NCBI RefSeq assembly: GCF_006547045.1
Contig: NZ_CP041242.1
Span: forward strand, 3,358,001 to 3,422,000
Length of the DNA stretch: 64,000 bases
From: Lysobacter alkalisoli
GTDB taxonomy: Bacteria > Pseudomonadota > Gammaproteobacteria > Xanthomonadales > Xanthomonadaceae
Direction of reading: 5' to 3'
Positions 26,249 to 35,083 of the stretch are shown here, piece by piece. Both the position numbers and the translations under genes were made by a program. The notes under the pieces were generated by a model that saw nothing but the letters and a program-made list of their open reading frames with translations, was not told the origin of the DNA and searched no databases. Each line of letters begins with the position of its first letter. The first letter of the stretch is position 1.

Positions 26249-28174
26249 TCATCGGTCCGAAGGCTCCAGGACCACGGCGGCACCGCCGGCCGGCGACTGG
26301 CGCAACACGAGTGTGTCGCGCGCGGTCACGATGCGTTCGCTGCGGCGGACGCGGTCGGGCGCATCGCCGTCTTCCCATACCGTCGCGCGATAGCGGCCTT
26401 CCGGCAGAAAGTCCAACGGCACGCGCGCGGTGCGCGCTTCATCGTCCGTCATCGCGCCCAGGTACCAGGCTGCGCCCGAACGCCGCGCCAGCACGATGTC
26501 GCGTCCCGGCTCGCCGGACAGGAAGCGGGTTTCGTCCCAGGCGGTGGGTACGCGGCGGATGAATTCGAAGCCGGCCGCGTCGCGATAGGCATCCGGATCG
26601 TCGGCCACCATCTGCAGCGGGCTGTCGTAGACCACGAACATCGCCAGCGCTTGGCCGCGGGTGGTCTGGGTGAATGGCAGCACGTCGCGCACTTCGAACG
26701 TTGAAGGCGTGCGATGGCGGAAGCCACCCGGCGTGTAATCCATCGGACCGGTGAGCATGCGCGTGTACGGCAGCATCAGGTTGTGGCGCGCGGTGATGAG
26801 CGGGGTCCACTTGTTCCACTCCGCGCCCATCACGCCTTCCTGGGTGATGAAGTTCGGGTAGGTACGTTGCAGGCCGGCAGGCATGTAGGCGCCGTGCAGG
26901 TTCAGCAGCAGCCTGCGTTTGGCGGTGGCTGCCGCAATGCGCTCGTGGAACTCGACCATTTCCTGGTCGTCGCGCTCCATGAAGTCGATCTTGATGCCGC
27001 GGATTCCCCAGCGCACCCAGGTGTCCAGCACCTCGTCCATGCGCGCGGCCATGTGCTTCCAGTGCGCCCACAGCAGCAGGCTGACCCCCTTGGACTCGGC
27101 GTAGCGCACCAGGCCGGGCATGTCCACGCCATCGACCGGGCGGGTGAGATCGGTTTCCGGATGCGTTTCGCAGCACGGACCGCTGCCCCAGGCCCAGCCG
27201 GCGTCCAGCAGCGCATAGGGCAAGCCGGATTCGGCGGCGAAATCGATGTAACGGCGGAAGGCGTCCATCTCCGCCGTGGCGCCCTCGCTGGGCCCGGACC
27301 ACCAGTTCCAGGCCGCCTTGCCGGGCTTGACCCAGCTGAAGTCGCCCTCGGGCGGCGGGTTGAGGTTGCCCACCAGCGACGAGGCGATGAGGTCGCCCGC
27401 GCGGTCGGCCATCATCACCACGCGCCAGGACGTCCTGAGTCCACCGCGGGAGACATACGCCGGCCCGTCGCGCCCCGGCACGGCCGACAGGCGCACCTGC
27501 ATGGCCGCACCCTGGCGCCATAGCGACGCACCCGTGTAGCCCTGCAGATAGGACTGGGTGATGGCATAGTGCGCGCGGCCCGAGGCGCTGGCGCACACCA
27601 ACGGCACGTCGTAGCCCTTGTCCGTGGCCAGTTCCGAGATGCGCTGACGCTCGAAGGGCTTTTCGTGCGAGCCGTCGAATTCGGTAGCCAGGCACGACGG
27701 ATCGCCCGCCGGTACGAAGGCGGTGCGCTCGCCGCGCAGCCGTACCGGCGCCGGGTCGTCGATGCGGTAGCGGAACGCAACGCCGTCGTCGTAGGCGCGC
27801 ACGTCGATGAGGAGGGTGCGCGCGGGTGCATTCATTTCGCGGAACGTCAGTGTGGCGCCGCGGTAGCGATCGCGCGCCACCGACGCCTTGGTCGCGACCA
27901 GCGGAATGTCGCGATCCTCCTCGGTGTCTTCGCGGCTTTCCAGCGCCAGCGCGCCGAACGCAGGCGCGCCGTCGAGTTCCAGCCCCAGCGGCGACGCGGC
28001 AATGACGGTCTCCCCCCGCCACAACACCGAGAACTGACCGGCGTCGTCGTCGATACGGATCACGGCATCGCCGCTCGGCGATGCGATCGACTGCGGGTCT
28101 GCCATCGCGGTTCCCGTCGTGGCGGCCCAGCACAGCGCGACGATCGCCGCCAACAGTCTCTTCTGCATTCCCAT
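26249..28174 (-). CDS. GH97 glycosidase, retaining alpha-galactosidase type (copy 1)
   Basis: Protein of 641 residues with a signal peptide (LLAAIVALCWAATTGTAMA). N-terminal beta-super-sandwich, TIM barrel and C-terminal sandwich, all in family order. D397 in GIKIDFMERDDQ is at the nucleophile position of retaining GH97b alpha-galactosidases (Bacteroides BtGH97b). Inverting SusB-like alpha-glucosidases lack it, so alpha-galactosidase is the better call. It is a close paralogue of the gene at 38065-39987, with D397 at the same residue number. ATG at 28174 has AGGGAG upstream. Just upstream is a fragment of a lost GH31 gene. Confidence 0.9.
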   Translation of the reverse strand: MGMQKRLLAAIVALCWAATTGTAMADPQSIASPSGDAVIRIDDDAGQFSVLWRGETVIAASPLGLELDGAPAFGALALESREDTEEDRDIPLVATKASVARDRYRGATLTFREMNAPARTLLIDVRAYDDGVAFRYRIDDPAPVRLRGERTAFVPAGDPSCLATEFDGSHEKPFERQRISELATDKGYDVPLVCASASGRAHYAITQSYLQGYTGASLWRQGAAMQVRLSAVPGRDGPAYVSRGGLRTSWRVVMMADRAGDLIASSLVGNLNPPPEGDFSWVKPGKAAWNWWSGPSEGATAEMDAFRRYIDFAAESGLPYALLDAGWAWGSGPCCETHPETDLTRPVDGVDMPGLVRYAESKGVSLLLWAHWKHMAARMDEVLDTWVRWGIRGIKIDFMERDDQEMVEFHERIAAATAKRRLLLNLHGAYMPAGLQRTYPNFITQEGVMGAEWNKWTPLITARHNLMLPYTRMLTGPMDYTPGGFRHRTPSTFEVRDVLPFTQTTRGQALAMFVVYDSPLQMVADDPDAYRDAAGFEFIRRVPTAWDETRFLSGEPGRDIVLARRSGAAWYLGAMTDDEARTARVPLDFLPEGRYRATVWEDGDAPDRVRRSERIVTARDTLVLRQSPAGGAAVVLEPSDR

Positions 28175-28191
28175 TGAATCTCCCTCACTCT

Positions 28192-28236
28192 TCATTGCGT
28201 AAAGCGAAGTTCGACCGGTTCGCCATGGAGGCGCGG
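28192..28236 (-). pseudogene. C-terminal remnant of a lost GH31 gene
   Basis: In one frame the strand reads LHGEPVELRFTQ-stop. This matches the end of the intact GH31 at 40005-43088 (FHGEPVELHFTQ-stop), including the way the stop runs into the following GH97 start. Both sites are followed by paralogous GH97 genes. This is a scar of a GH31-GH97 gene pair whose GH31 was deleted. Confidence 0.85.
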
Positions 28237-28287
28237 CGGAACACTCCAGCTCACCGGAACGCGCGTGTTGCAGCCCAGGCATGGTCT

Positions 28288-30714
28288 TCATTCGCTGCGG
28301 AGCAGACGCAGATCGAACAGGCCGCTGGTGCGCCGACCGGGGAAGGCGACCAGCTTGACCGTGATGCCTCGGCGGACAGCCGCCTGGGCGATGTCCTGCG
28401 GCAAGGCAACCCTGTGCTCGACGAACGTGTCGTTCGCACCGCCGTGCAACCGGATCGTTTCCAGCCGACGTCCATCGACCAGCAGGTCGAAGCCTTCGTT
28501 ATGGTCTCCGCCATAGAAGGCAAGCAGCAGTTCGAGGTTGGCGGCCGGATCGGTGCCGGCCCGCGCCTTCAGCCGATAGGACATCCACCGACCGGTGTCG
28601 CGCCAGTGGCGCCCGATGCGGATACCGGTGCGGCTGTCCTCGCCCTGGTACTGGTGTTCGACCTCGGGCTGCTGTTCGCCGGGGGCCACCCGGTCCAGGG
28701 TGCGATCCTGCAGCGCCTGTCGCTGGCGTTCGTCGGCCTCGATCCGGCTTACCAGGGCGGGATAGGCGGACGCGGTGGCGGTACGCCAGTACACGACGTA
28801 TCGCGCGTCATGTACACGGAACAGAGGCTCCAACTGCAGCGACTTGAACGTGGCGGGGCGGATCAGTCCGCCTGCTTCGAAAGTGAGCGGACGTCCCGGC
28901 ACCGCCTTGACTTGCCTCGCCAGCGCATTCCGATCACCCACCAGGACCGGTGCCTGGTCCAAGGGCAACAGCGGCCCCGGCGTGATGTGGCTGCCGCGAC
29001 CATCGTCGGCGATCAGTCCGTCCAGGTCCTCGGTGCCGGTGCGTGCCGCCAGTACGATCGGGCCGTGCATCAGCGCCACGTAGTCCGAACCGTCGGGCAA
29101 TCCTTCGGCGCGGGTGCGCATCGGCAGGTCGATCTCGACGACATCGCCGTCGAGCCATTCGCGCTCGATGTCGGCATAGGAGGACGGCGTGGACCGCAGC
29201 GGCCAGGGCTTGCCGTTGATGCGGACCTCGAGCGCTCCTTCCAGCCAGTGCGGATGGCGAAGGCGCAGGCGGAAGCGCTGCGGTTCGCGCAGCTGCAGCG
29301 CCAGCCGGCTGGTTTCCTCGTCCGGGAAGCGCGTGTCCTGGCGCAACACCAGGCCGCGCTCGCGCCATTGCAGCTGCGACGCCATGTACAGGTTGACGGT
29401 CAGCGAGTCCCGATCATGGGCATAGGCGAACGCACCGTGGCGGCCATGGTTCTCGATGCCGGTACCGACGCAACACCAGAAGCACTGCTCCGGCTGCGAA
29501 TAGACCCGGTAGTGGCGCGGGCGGATCGGCGTGAAGTACACCAGGCCGCCGTGCCGCGGGTGCTGGGTGGAGAGGATGTGGTTGAACAGCGTGCGTTCGT
29601 AGAAATCGGCGTAGCGCGGCTGGGGGTCCAGTCGGTACAGCTGCGCACTCAGGCGCAGCATGTTGTAGCTGTTGCAGGTTTCCGGACCTTCCGGCGACCC
29701 CACCATCGCACTGAAGTCGTCGACGGGATTGAAATGCTCGCGGACGCTGTTGCCGCCGAAGGCGATGCTGCGCCGCCGGACGACCGTCTCCCAGAAGAAG
29801 GCGGCGGCGTCGATCCAGGCCTGGTCGCCGTCCAGCTCGCCGATGCGGGCGAAGCCGATGACCTTCGGGATCTGGGTGTTGGCATGCATGCCGTCCAGCG
29901 CGTCTTCGCGGCGCAGCAGCGGCTGCAGCAGGGCATGGTGGGAAAAGCGACGGGCCAGGGCCAGATAGCGCCGCTCGCCGGTGATGGCGTAGACATCGGC
30001 CAGCACTTCGTTCATGCCGCCGTGCTCGGTGGCCAGCAACGCCTGCATCTGCTGCTCGTCGAGGCCGGCCACCAGGCGGTCGGCCCAGTCGGTGAAGGCG
30101 ATCAGCATCTGGCGGGCCTGGCGGTTGCGCGCGTACGACCAGGCATCGCGCAGGCCGGCGAACATCTTGTGCAGGTTGTAGAACGGCACCCACGCGCCGT
30201 CCAGCGAGAACGACCCGGCATCGAACGTGCCCGCGACGACGCTGTCCCACAGCGCCCGTCCGTTCGGGACCGCGCCGACGTAGCCATCGCCGTTGGCCTG
30301 CTGACAAGCGGCCAGCTCCGCGATCATGTAGTCGAGCCGTTGGCGCATCTCGTCATCGCCTTGTGCCGCTTCCTGGGCCAAGGCCGACAAGTAGTGTCCG
30401 GCCGTATGCCCCTCCAGGCCCATCGACTCCCAGTTGGGATACTTGGAGGCGCGCGGCGCCAACGCCGCTTCGATCCGATAAGGCGCGACCAGGCGGTCAA
30501 CCGCCAGTGCGGCCAGATAGCGACGGTTGAGCGCATGGGAGTGGGCGAACACGCCTTCACCGAGCTGGATATCGGCAAGCGAGAACATGCGGGCGCCGCC
30601 AGTTCCAGTTTCGGCGGCGCTACCGGCCCAGGCAAGACGCGGTATGGCAGCGGCCAAGGCCAGGGATTTGACGAAGTCGCGCCGGCTGAAACCGTTGGCG
30701 TGGTCGATGCTCAT
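28288..30714 (-). CDS. GH127/GH146-type beta-L-arabinofuranosidase
   Basis: Protein of 808 residues. Tat signal with FSRRDFVKSLALAAA at about residues 9-23. The (alpha/alpha)6 barrel carries the Zn-thiolate active site of this clan: the PETCNSYNM motif (acid/base Glu and one Cys ligand) and the Cys pair in FWCCVGTG (one Cys being the nucleophile). C-terminal sandwich domains follow. It should release beta-L-Araf from arabinan or arabinogalactan side chains. GH127 versus GH146 cannot be separated by eye. ATG at 30714 is chosen for the Tat signal. It probably opens the transcript running to the decayed GH51. Confidence 0.88.
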   Translation of the reverse strand: MSIDHANGFSRRDFVKSLALAAAIPRLAWAGSAAETGTGGARMFSLADIQLGEGVFAHSHALNRRYLAALAVDRLVAPYRIEAALAPRASKYPNWESMGLEGHTAGHYLSALAQEAAQGDDEMRQRLDYMIAELAACQQANGDGYVGAVPNGRALWDSVVAGTFDAGSFSLDGAWVPFYNLHKMFAGLRDAWSYARNRQARQMLIAFTDWADRLVAGLDEQQMQALLATEHGGMNEVLADVYAITGERRYLALARRFSHHALLQPLLRREDALDGMHANTQIPKVIGFARIGELDGDQAWIDAAAFFWETVVRRRSIAFGGNSVREHFNPVDDFSAMVGSPEGPETCNSYNMLRLSAQLYRLDPQPRYADFYERTLFNHILSTQHPRHGGLVYFTPIRPRHYRVYSQPEQCFWCCVGTGIENHGRHGAFAYAHDRDSLTVNLYMASQLQWRERGLVLRQDTRFPDEETSRLALQLREPQRFRLRLRHPHWLEGALEVRINGKPWPLRSTPSSYADIEREWLDGDVVEIDLPMRTRAEGLPDGSDYVALMHGPIVLAARTGTEDLDGLIADDGRGSHITPGPLLPLDQAPVLVGDRNALARQVKAVPGRPLTFEAGGLIRPATFKSLQLEPLFRVHDARYVVYWRTATASAYPALVSRIEADERQRQALQDRTLDRVAPGEQQPEVEHQYQGEDSRTGIRIGRHWRDTGRWMSYRLKARAGTDPAANLELLLAFYGGDHNEGFDLLVDGRRLETIRLHGGANDTFVEHRVALPQDIAQAAVRRGITVKLVAFPGRRTSGLFDLRLLRSE

Positions 30715-30892
30715 GGTGGCCGAAGTTAAGACGGACAGTGACCGTGGGTCCAATGAAAATATTCGCAGCCGCCATGCCAAGTTGACATTGAACTTCGCAG
30801 CACCCGCGAATACCAGCGGCAAATGGGTGCTCCGTCCAGAAACATCGGGAACAACCGTACAGAAGTACGAAACCTCAACCACCCACGAAGAT
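30715..30892. promoter_or_regulatory. Intergenic region upstream of GH127
   Basis: No gene is seen. The stretch is less GC-rich than its surroundings and holds a widely spaced inverted repeat TATTCGC (30760-30766) / GCGAATA (30806-30812). A promoter for the minus-strand GH127 operon is expected here, but no convincing -35/-10 pair can be named. Confidence 0.35.
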
Positions 30893-31110
30893 GTTCATGG
30901 AAGCAGCAGGAGTGTTGCAGGTGAAGCGCAGGAAGAGGATCCACTACACCGAGCACCAGAAGTCGCTGATGCGGGATCGCTGGCAACGGGGCGAGTCCCT
31001 GCATCGGAAAGCAGCATTGTTTGAACGGCGCCACAGCTTGCTGAGGCGGCATCAGGCGTTCCGCGGGCAGTTGCAATGCTGCGCTCGCGGCGCCGCGAGC
31101 GCCTGAACAG
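30893..31110 (+). mobile_element. IS30-family transposase N-terminal remnant
   Basis: The frame reads KRRKRIHYTEHQKSLMRDRWQ, split here as KRRKRIHYTE and HQKSLMRDRWQRGESLH, the N-terminal helix-turn-helix region of IS30 transposases of xanthomonads. It then loses frame after about 45 residues; RRRERL continues in the next frame. No DDE domain, no second end and no inverted repeats are seen. It lies at the border between the GH127 block and the GH2-GH29 block, so it may mark a rearrangement point. Confidence 0.72.
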
Positions 31111-31181
31111 ACACAGTGAGTCCGGGCTCGGCACTGGCCTCCCGGACGTGGATTCGCTCTTGATGGCTGGGCTCCAGGCGT

Positions 31182-33773
31182 TCAGTTCGCAGGAAACACC
31201 ATCACCCGCACCTCGCTCAGCGCGGCGGGGTGGTCGGGTGTGACTTCCGGGAAGCGGATGCGCAGGAAGCGTGCGATGGCGGCATGCTCGAACAGCGCGA
31301 GTTCGTAGGTCTTGCGTCCGCCTTTGGCGTCGGCGATCGGGCGCCAGTCGGCGCCGTCCTTGCTGATCTCGACGACGAAGTCAGGCGCCTGCTCGTTGGG
31401 CATGGCCAGCGACAGCCAATGGAGGGCGTACAGGTTCTCCAGGTCGACGGCCCAGAATGCGGAGCCGTCCTTCGCGGGCGCGCTCCACCAGGTCTGCTCC
31501 TGGCCGTCGTTGGCCATCGGCGCCGGGTGGCCGGCCTCTGCGCCGCTGGTCGACGTGGGTCGGCTGGTGGTCACGTTGATCGGATCGCTGGCCAGCGCGT
31601 TACGGCTGATTGGCGGGTAGGCGATGACGGGCTGGTCGGGCGCCAGCGGCGAGACGCCGGGAACGAAAGGATCGGGTCCGGTCGTCGTGATCGCGATGCG
31701 TGCCGGCTTCAGGCCCGGCGAGGTCGCCTCGATGACGCTCTTGCCGGCGAAGTAGGAGCGGAACGTGATCGCGGCCTGGCCGTCGCGGATGGCGACCATC
31801 GACGTGTTGCTGAAATGGATGCTGCGGCCGGTGGGGAACTTGCCGGGACCACTGACGATGGTCAGCGTCACGTCGGGCGAATTGCTCAGCGCCCTGCCCG
31901 CCTCGTCCTGCACGGTCACCACCAGATGCGCATCGTCCAGCCCCTGGGTGCCGCGGATCTGCGCCTGGCTGGCGGCCAGGTGCAGCTGCGCCGGCTTGCC
32001 GTCCACCGGCCAGGCCGGCGGCGGCACGCCCGCGTAGGCACTGCGGTACCAGTGATACTGGCGCTTGGGCAGGCGGAAATAGTCGATGAAGCCCATCGAA
32101 CCGAACTCGACCGACGCGATCGAGCCGTGATCGAAACCGGCCCACAGCGCTTCGCCCGAACGCCAGGGATAGCGCCACGAATAGGGCTTGGGGTTGGCCT
32201 TCTGGTCCGGAGTGTCAGGCATGAGGCCGAAGCCGGGCTCGTAGGCGCCGGGACGGTCGGTGATCGTGGAGCCGTATTCCGACACCACCGAGGGCACGCC
32301 CGGGTCCAGGAACAGCGTGGCGCCGTCGCCGTTGTAGCCGGCCACGTCGCCCAGCTTGTCGATGTCGCCGCGCTGCGAACCGCCGATGGCCACCGGCCGC
32401 GTCGGGTCGAGCCGGCGCATGACGGCCACCTGGCGCTTGACGAAGTCGCGCATCGCGTCCATCGCCTGGCCCTCGGTGAAGAACACCTCGTTGCCGTTGC
32501 TCCAGACAACGATGGAGGGATGGTTGCGATGGATGCGGATCATCTCCTCGGTCTGCTGCAGCACGCTGGCCTCGAACCCTGGGCGGTCCGCCGGGTCGGG
32601 CGGGTAGGCGCTGGACAGCCAGTTGCCATCGGCACCGAAGCCGCCGATGCCCCAGAACGGTGCCTCCGACCAGAACAGCAGGCCGATCTCGTCGGTCGCC
32701 TTCGAGAAGGCCGGCGAGTGCGGGTAGTGCGAGCCGCGGATGAAGTTGAAGCCGGCGTCCTTGATCATCTGCACGTCGCGCCGCGCCGCGCCGTCGGTCA
32801 CGCCGTCGCCCCAGCCGGCATGGTCCTGGTGCACGTTGGCGCCGATCATGTACAGGTGCTTGCCGTTTAGGAAGAAGCCCCGGTCGGCGGTGAATTCGAT
32901 GGTGCGGATACCGAACGGCGTCTGGTAGCGATCGACCGGCTTGCCGTCCACGTGCAGGCGGCTCACCAGCGTGTAGAGGTAGGGCCGGTCGGGCGACCAC
33001 AGCCGCGGTTGCGCGATCTCGGGCAGCTGCTGCTCGTAGGTCACGGTGCTCGCGGCCGGCATGGTGCGCTCGCTGCGCTGCACCGAGACCCGCTTGCCGG
33101 CCGCGTCGAGCACTTCGGAAACCAGTTCCACCGTCACCGGCGCGCCGGCGCGCTCGTTCCTCACCTCGGTCTGCACGCGCACCGTGGCGCGTTCGTCGGA
33201 CACCTGTGGCGTGGTCACGAAGGTGCCGTACCAGGCCACGTGCACCGGGTCGGTGACGACCAGACGCACATTGCGGTAGATGCCGCCCGAGAACACATGC
33301 TCGCCGGCGCGCGGCGCCACGCGTGCGTTCCACTCGTTGTTCACGTGCACGGCCAGCAGGTTGCGGCCCGCCTTCACGTAAGGCGTGATGTCGACGCTGA
33401 AGCCGGTGTAGCCACCAACGTGGCGCCCGGCCTTCTGTCCATTGACCCAGATCTCGGCCTCCTGGAATACGCCGTCGAACTCGAGCGAGACGCGCTTCTC
33501 CGTGACGCTGGCGGGCAGTTCAAGGTTCTTGCGGTACCAGCCATGGCCAACGTAGAAGCCGGTGCCGAGAAAGTACGGCTCCGAGAACGAGTGCGGCAGA
33601 TCCACGCGACGCCATTGCTCCGTGTCATGGCCGGCCGCCCAAGCGTTGGCAGGGTTGCCCAACGTGAAGCTCCAATCGCGGTTGATGGCCTCGCTGCTGC
33701 GCGTGGCCGCGCAGGCGAGGTTCGCCAGAAGCGCGATGCATACGGCCACCGCGAGGCGCAGAAGGCTCTTCAT
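31182..33773 (-). CDS. GH2 beta-galactosidase-like protein with C-terminal F5/8 C domain
   Basis: Protein of 863 residues with a signal peptide (VCIALLANLACA). Sugar-binding domain with WYRKNLELP and GYTGFSVDITPY, Ig-like domain, then the barrel with acid/base Glu in SNGNEVF and nucleophile Glu in VVSEYGST. After about residue 610 come Ig-like DUF4982-type domains. A discoidin/F5-8C (CBM32-like) module closes the protein (about 735-860: EQTWWSAP, WAVDLENLYALHWLSLAM, RFLRIRFPE). It probably removes beta-linked galactose while bound to a carbohydrate ligand. It is the last gene of the GH29-to-GH2 series, 32 bp after GH27. Confidence 0.88.
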   Translation of the reverse strand: MKSLLRLAVAVCIALLANLACAATRSSEAINRDWSFTLGNPANAWAAGHDTEQWRRVDLPHSFSEPYFLGTGFYVGHGWYRKNLELPASVTEKRVSLEFDGVFQEAEIWVNGQKAGRHVGGYTGFSVDITPYVKAGRNLLAVHVNNEWNARVAPRAGEHVFSGGIYRNVRLVVTDPVHVAWYGTFVTTPQVSDERATVRVQTEVRNERAGAPVTVELVSEVLDAAGKRVSVQRSERTMPAASTVTYEQQLPEIAQPRLWSPDRPYLYTLVSRLHVDGKPVDRYQTPFGIRTIEFTADRGFFLNGKHLYMIGANVHQDHAGWGDGVTDGAARRDVQMIKDAGFNFIRGSHYPHSPAFSKATDEIGLLFWSEAPFWGIGGFGADGNWLSSAYPPDPADRPGFEASVLQQTEEMIRIHRNHPSIVVWSNGNEVFFTEGQAMDAMRDFVKRQVAVMRRLDPTRPVAIGGSQRGDIDKLGDVAGYNGDGATLFLDPGVPSVVSEYGSTITDRPGAYEPGFGLMPDTPDQKANPKPYSWRYPWRSGEALWAGFDHGSIASVEFGSMGFIDYFRLPKRQYHWYRSAYAGVPPPAWPVDGKPAQLHLAASQAQIRGTQGLDDAHLVVTVQDEAGRALSNSPDVTLTIVSGPGKFPTGRSIHFSNTSMVAIRDGQAAITFRSYFAGKSVIEATSPGLKPARIAITTTGPDPFVPGVSPLAPDQPVIAYPPISRNALASDPINVTTSRPTSTSGAEAGHPAPMANDGQEQTWWSAPAKDGSAFWAVDLENLYALHWLSLAMPNEQAPDFVVEISKDGADWRPIADAKGGRKTYELALFEHAAIARFLRIRFPEVTPDHPAALSEVRVMVFPAN

Positions 33774-33804
33774 GCCGGCATCCGATGGCCGTGGGCCCGC
33801 CGCG

Positions 33805-35013
33805 TCAGAGCACCGGCGTGATCCGCACCATGATCACGCCATGCGGGGCGACCGTGCCGCCATAGCTGCCGCGCACGTTCTCCGAGACCTTCTTGCTCCA
33901 CAGGTCCTTCACGTTGGCCGTCAGGCCGGCGGGCAGATTGAGCTGATCCCAGTCCACCTTCATCTCGGCCGGCGCCTCGCCGCGGTTGAACAGCACCACC
34001 GCGTGCTCGCCGCCCTTCAGCGGACGCGCCCAGATCTCCAGGTCGTCTTGCTTCCAGATGCGTCGCGCCTGCTGGCCCAGCGGATCCTGGTCGACGGCGA
34101 TGACGTCGGTGTTGGTAAGGATGCGGAGCGTATCCGCGTCCATCGCCGACAGGTCGTTGCCGGCGATCAGCGGCGCCGCCAGCATCGCCCAGAGCGAGAA
34201 GTGCGACTCGTACTCGGTGGTGGTCATGCCCCCATTGCCCACTTCCAGCATGTCCGGGTCGTTCCAGGCATTCGGCCCGGAATGGCGCCAGCGCTCCACC
34301 TGCAGGTCGAGAATGTTGACCATGCCGAGCGAATAATCCTTGCGGCCCTCCCATGCGTCGAAGATGTCGCCGGTGGTGCGCCAGAGGTGGCCCACCGGCT
34401 GCGCCCAGCGTTCGGGATGGTTGTCGCCCCATTCGCAGATCGACAGCACGATGTCGCGCCCGGACTCGCGCAGCGCCTTGGCCATGAGGGTGTAGGCGGC
34501 CTCGGCGTCGCGGGTGCCGGTGTAACACCAGTCGTATTTCAGGTAGTCCACGCCCCACTTGGCGTACTGGCGCGCGTCCTGGAACTCGTAGCCGGCGCTG
34601 CCGGGACGGCCGCCGCAGGTCAGCACGCCGGCATCGGAGTACAGGCCGAATTTCAGCCCCTTCGAGTGCACGTAGTCGGCCAGCGCCTTGATGCCGCTGG
34701 GGAAGCGCTCGGGGTCGGCGACGATGTTGCCGTCGGCGTCGCGGCTCTTTTGCCAGCAGTCATCGATGACGATGTACTGGTAGCCGGCGTCCTTCATGCC
34801 GGAAGCCGCCATCGCGTCGGCCTGCCGGCGCACCAGCGCCTCGTCGATGTCGCAGCCGTACTTGTTCCACGAGTTCCAGCCCATCGGCGGCGTGGGGGCG
34901 AGCAGCGGCTTGGGCGCGTCGAGCTTGAGCGTCTCGTGGGCGTAGGCGGGCGCGGCGGCGGCGAAGCCGAACAGGATGACGGCGTGCGCGGCGCGTCGGA
35001 CAAAGCGGAGCAT
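33805..35013 (-). CDS. GH27 alpha-galactosidase
   Basis: Protein of 402 residues with a signal peptide (FGFAAAAPAYA). Classic GH27: PPMGWNSWNKYGCDI at the barrel entry, IDDCWQ, nucleophile D161 in KYDWCY, and the acid/base in NDPDML (about residue 254), with a C-terminal beta-sandwich. It hydrolyses terminal alpha-galactosides. ATG at 35013 has AGAGGG upstream. The gene is part of the minus-strand GH block, 70 bp after GH51. Confidence 0.95.
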   Translation of the reverse strand: MLRFVRRAAHAVILFGFAAAAPAYAHETLKLDAPKPLLAPTPPMGWNSWNKYGCDIDEALVRRQADAMAASGMKDAGYQYIVIDDCWQKSRDADGNIVADPERFPSGIKALADYVHSKGLKFGLYSDAGVLTCGGRPGSAGYEFQDARQYAKWGVDYLKYDWCYTGTRDAEAAYTLMAKALRESGRDIVLSICEWGDNHPERWAQPVGHLWRTTGDIFDAWEGRKDYSLGMVNILDLQVERWRHSGPNAWNDPDMLEVGNGGMTTTEYESHFSLWAMLAAPLIAGNDLSAMDADTLRILTNTDVIAVDQDPLGQQARRIWKQDDLEIWARPLKGGEHAVVLFNRGEAPAEMKVDWDQLNLPAGLTANVKDLWSKKVSENVRGSYGGTVAPHGVIMVRITPVL

Positions 35014-35083
35014 GCGGGGACCCTCTTGAGAGATGCCTGATGAAGGGGGTGGGAAACAATCGTGGGTTCGCGGGTCGCCCGGT

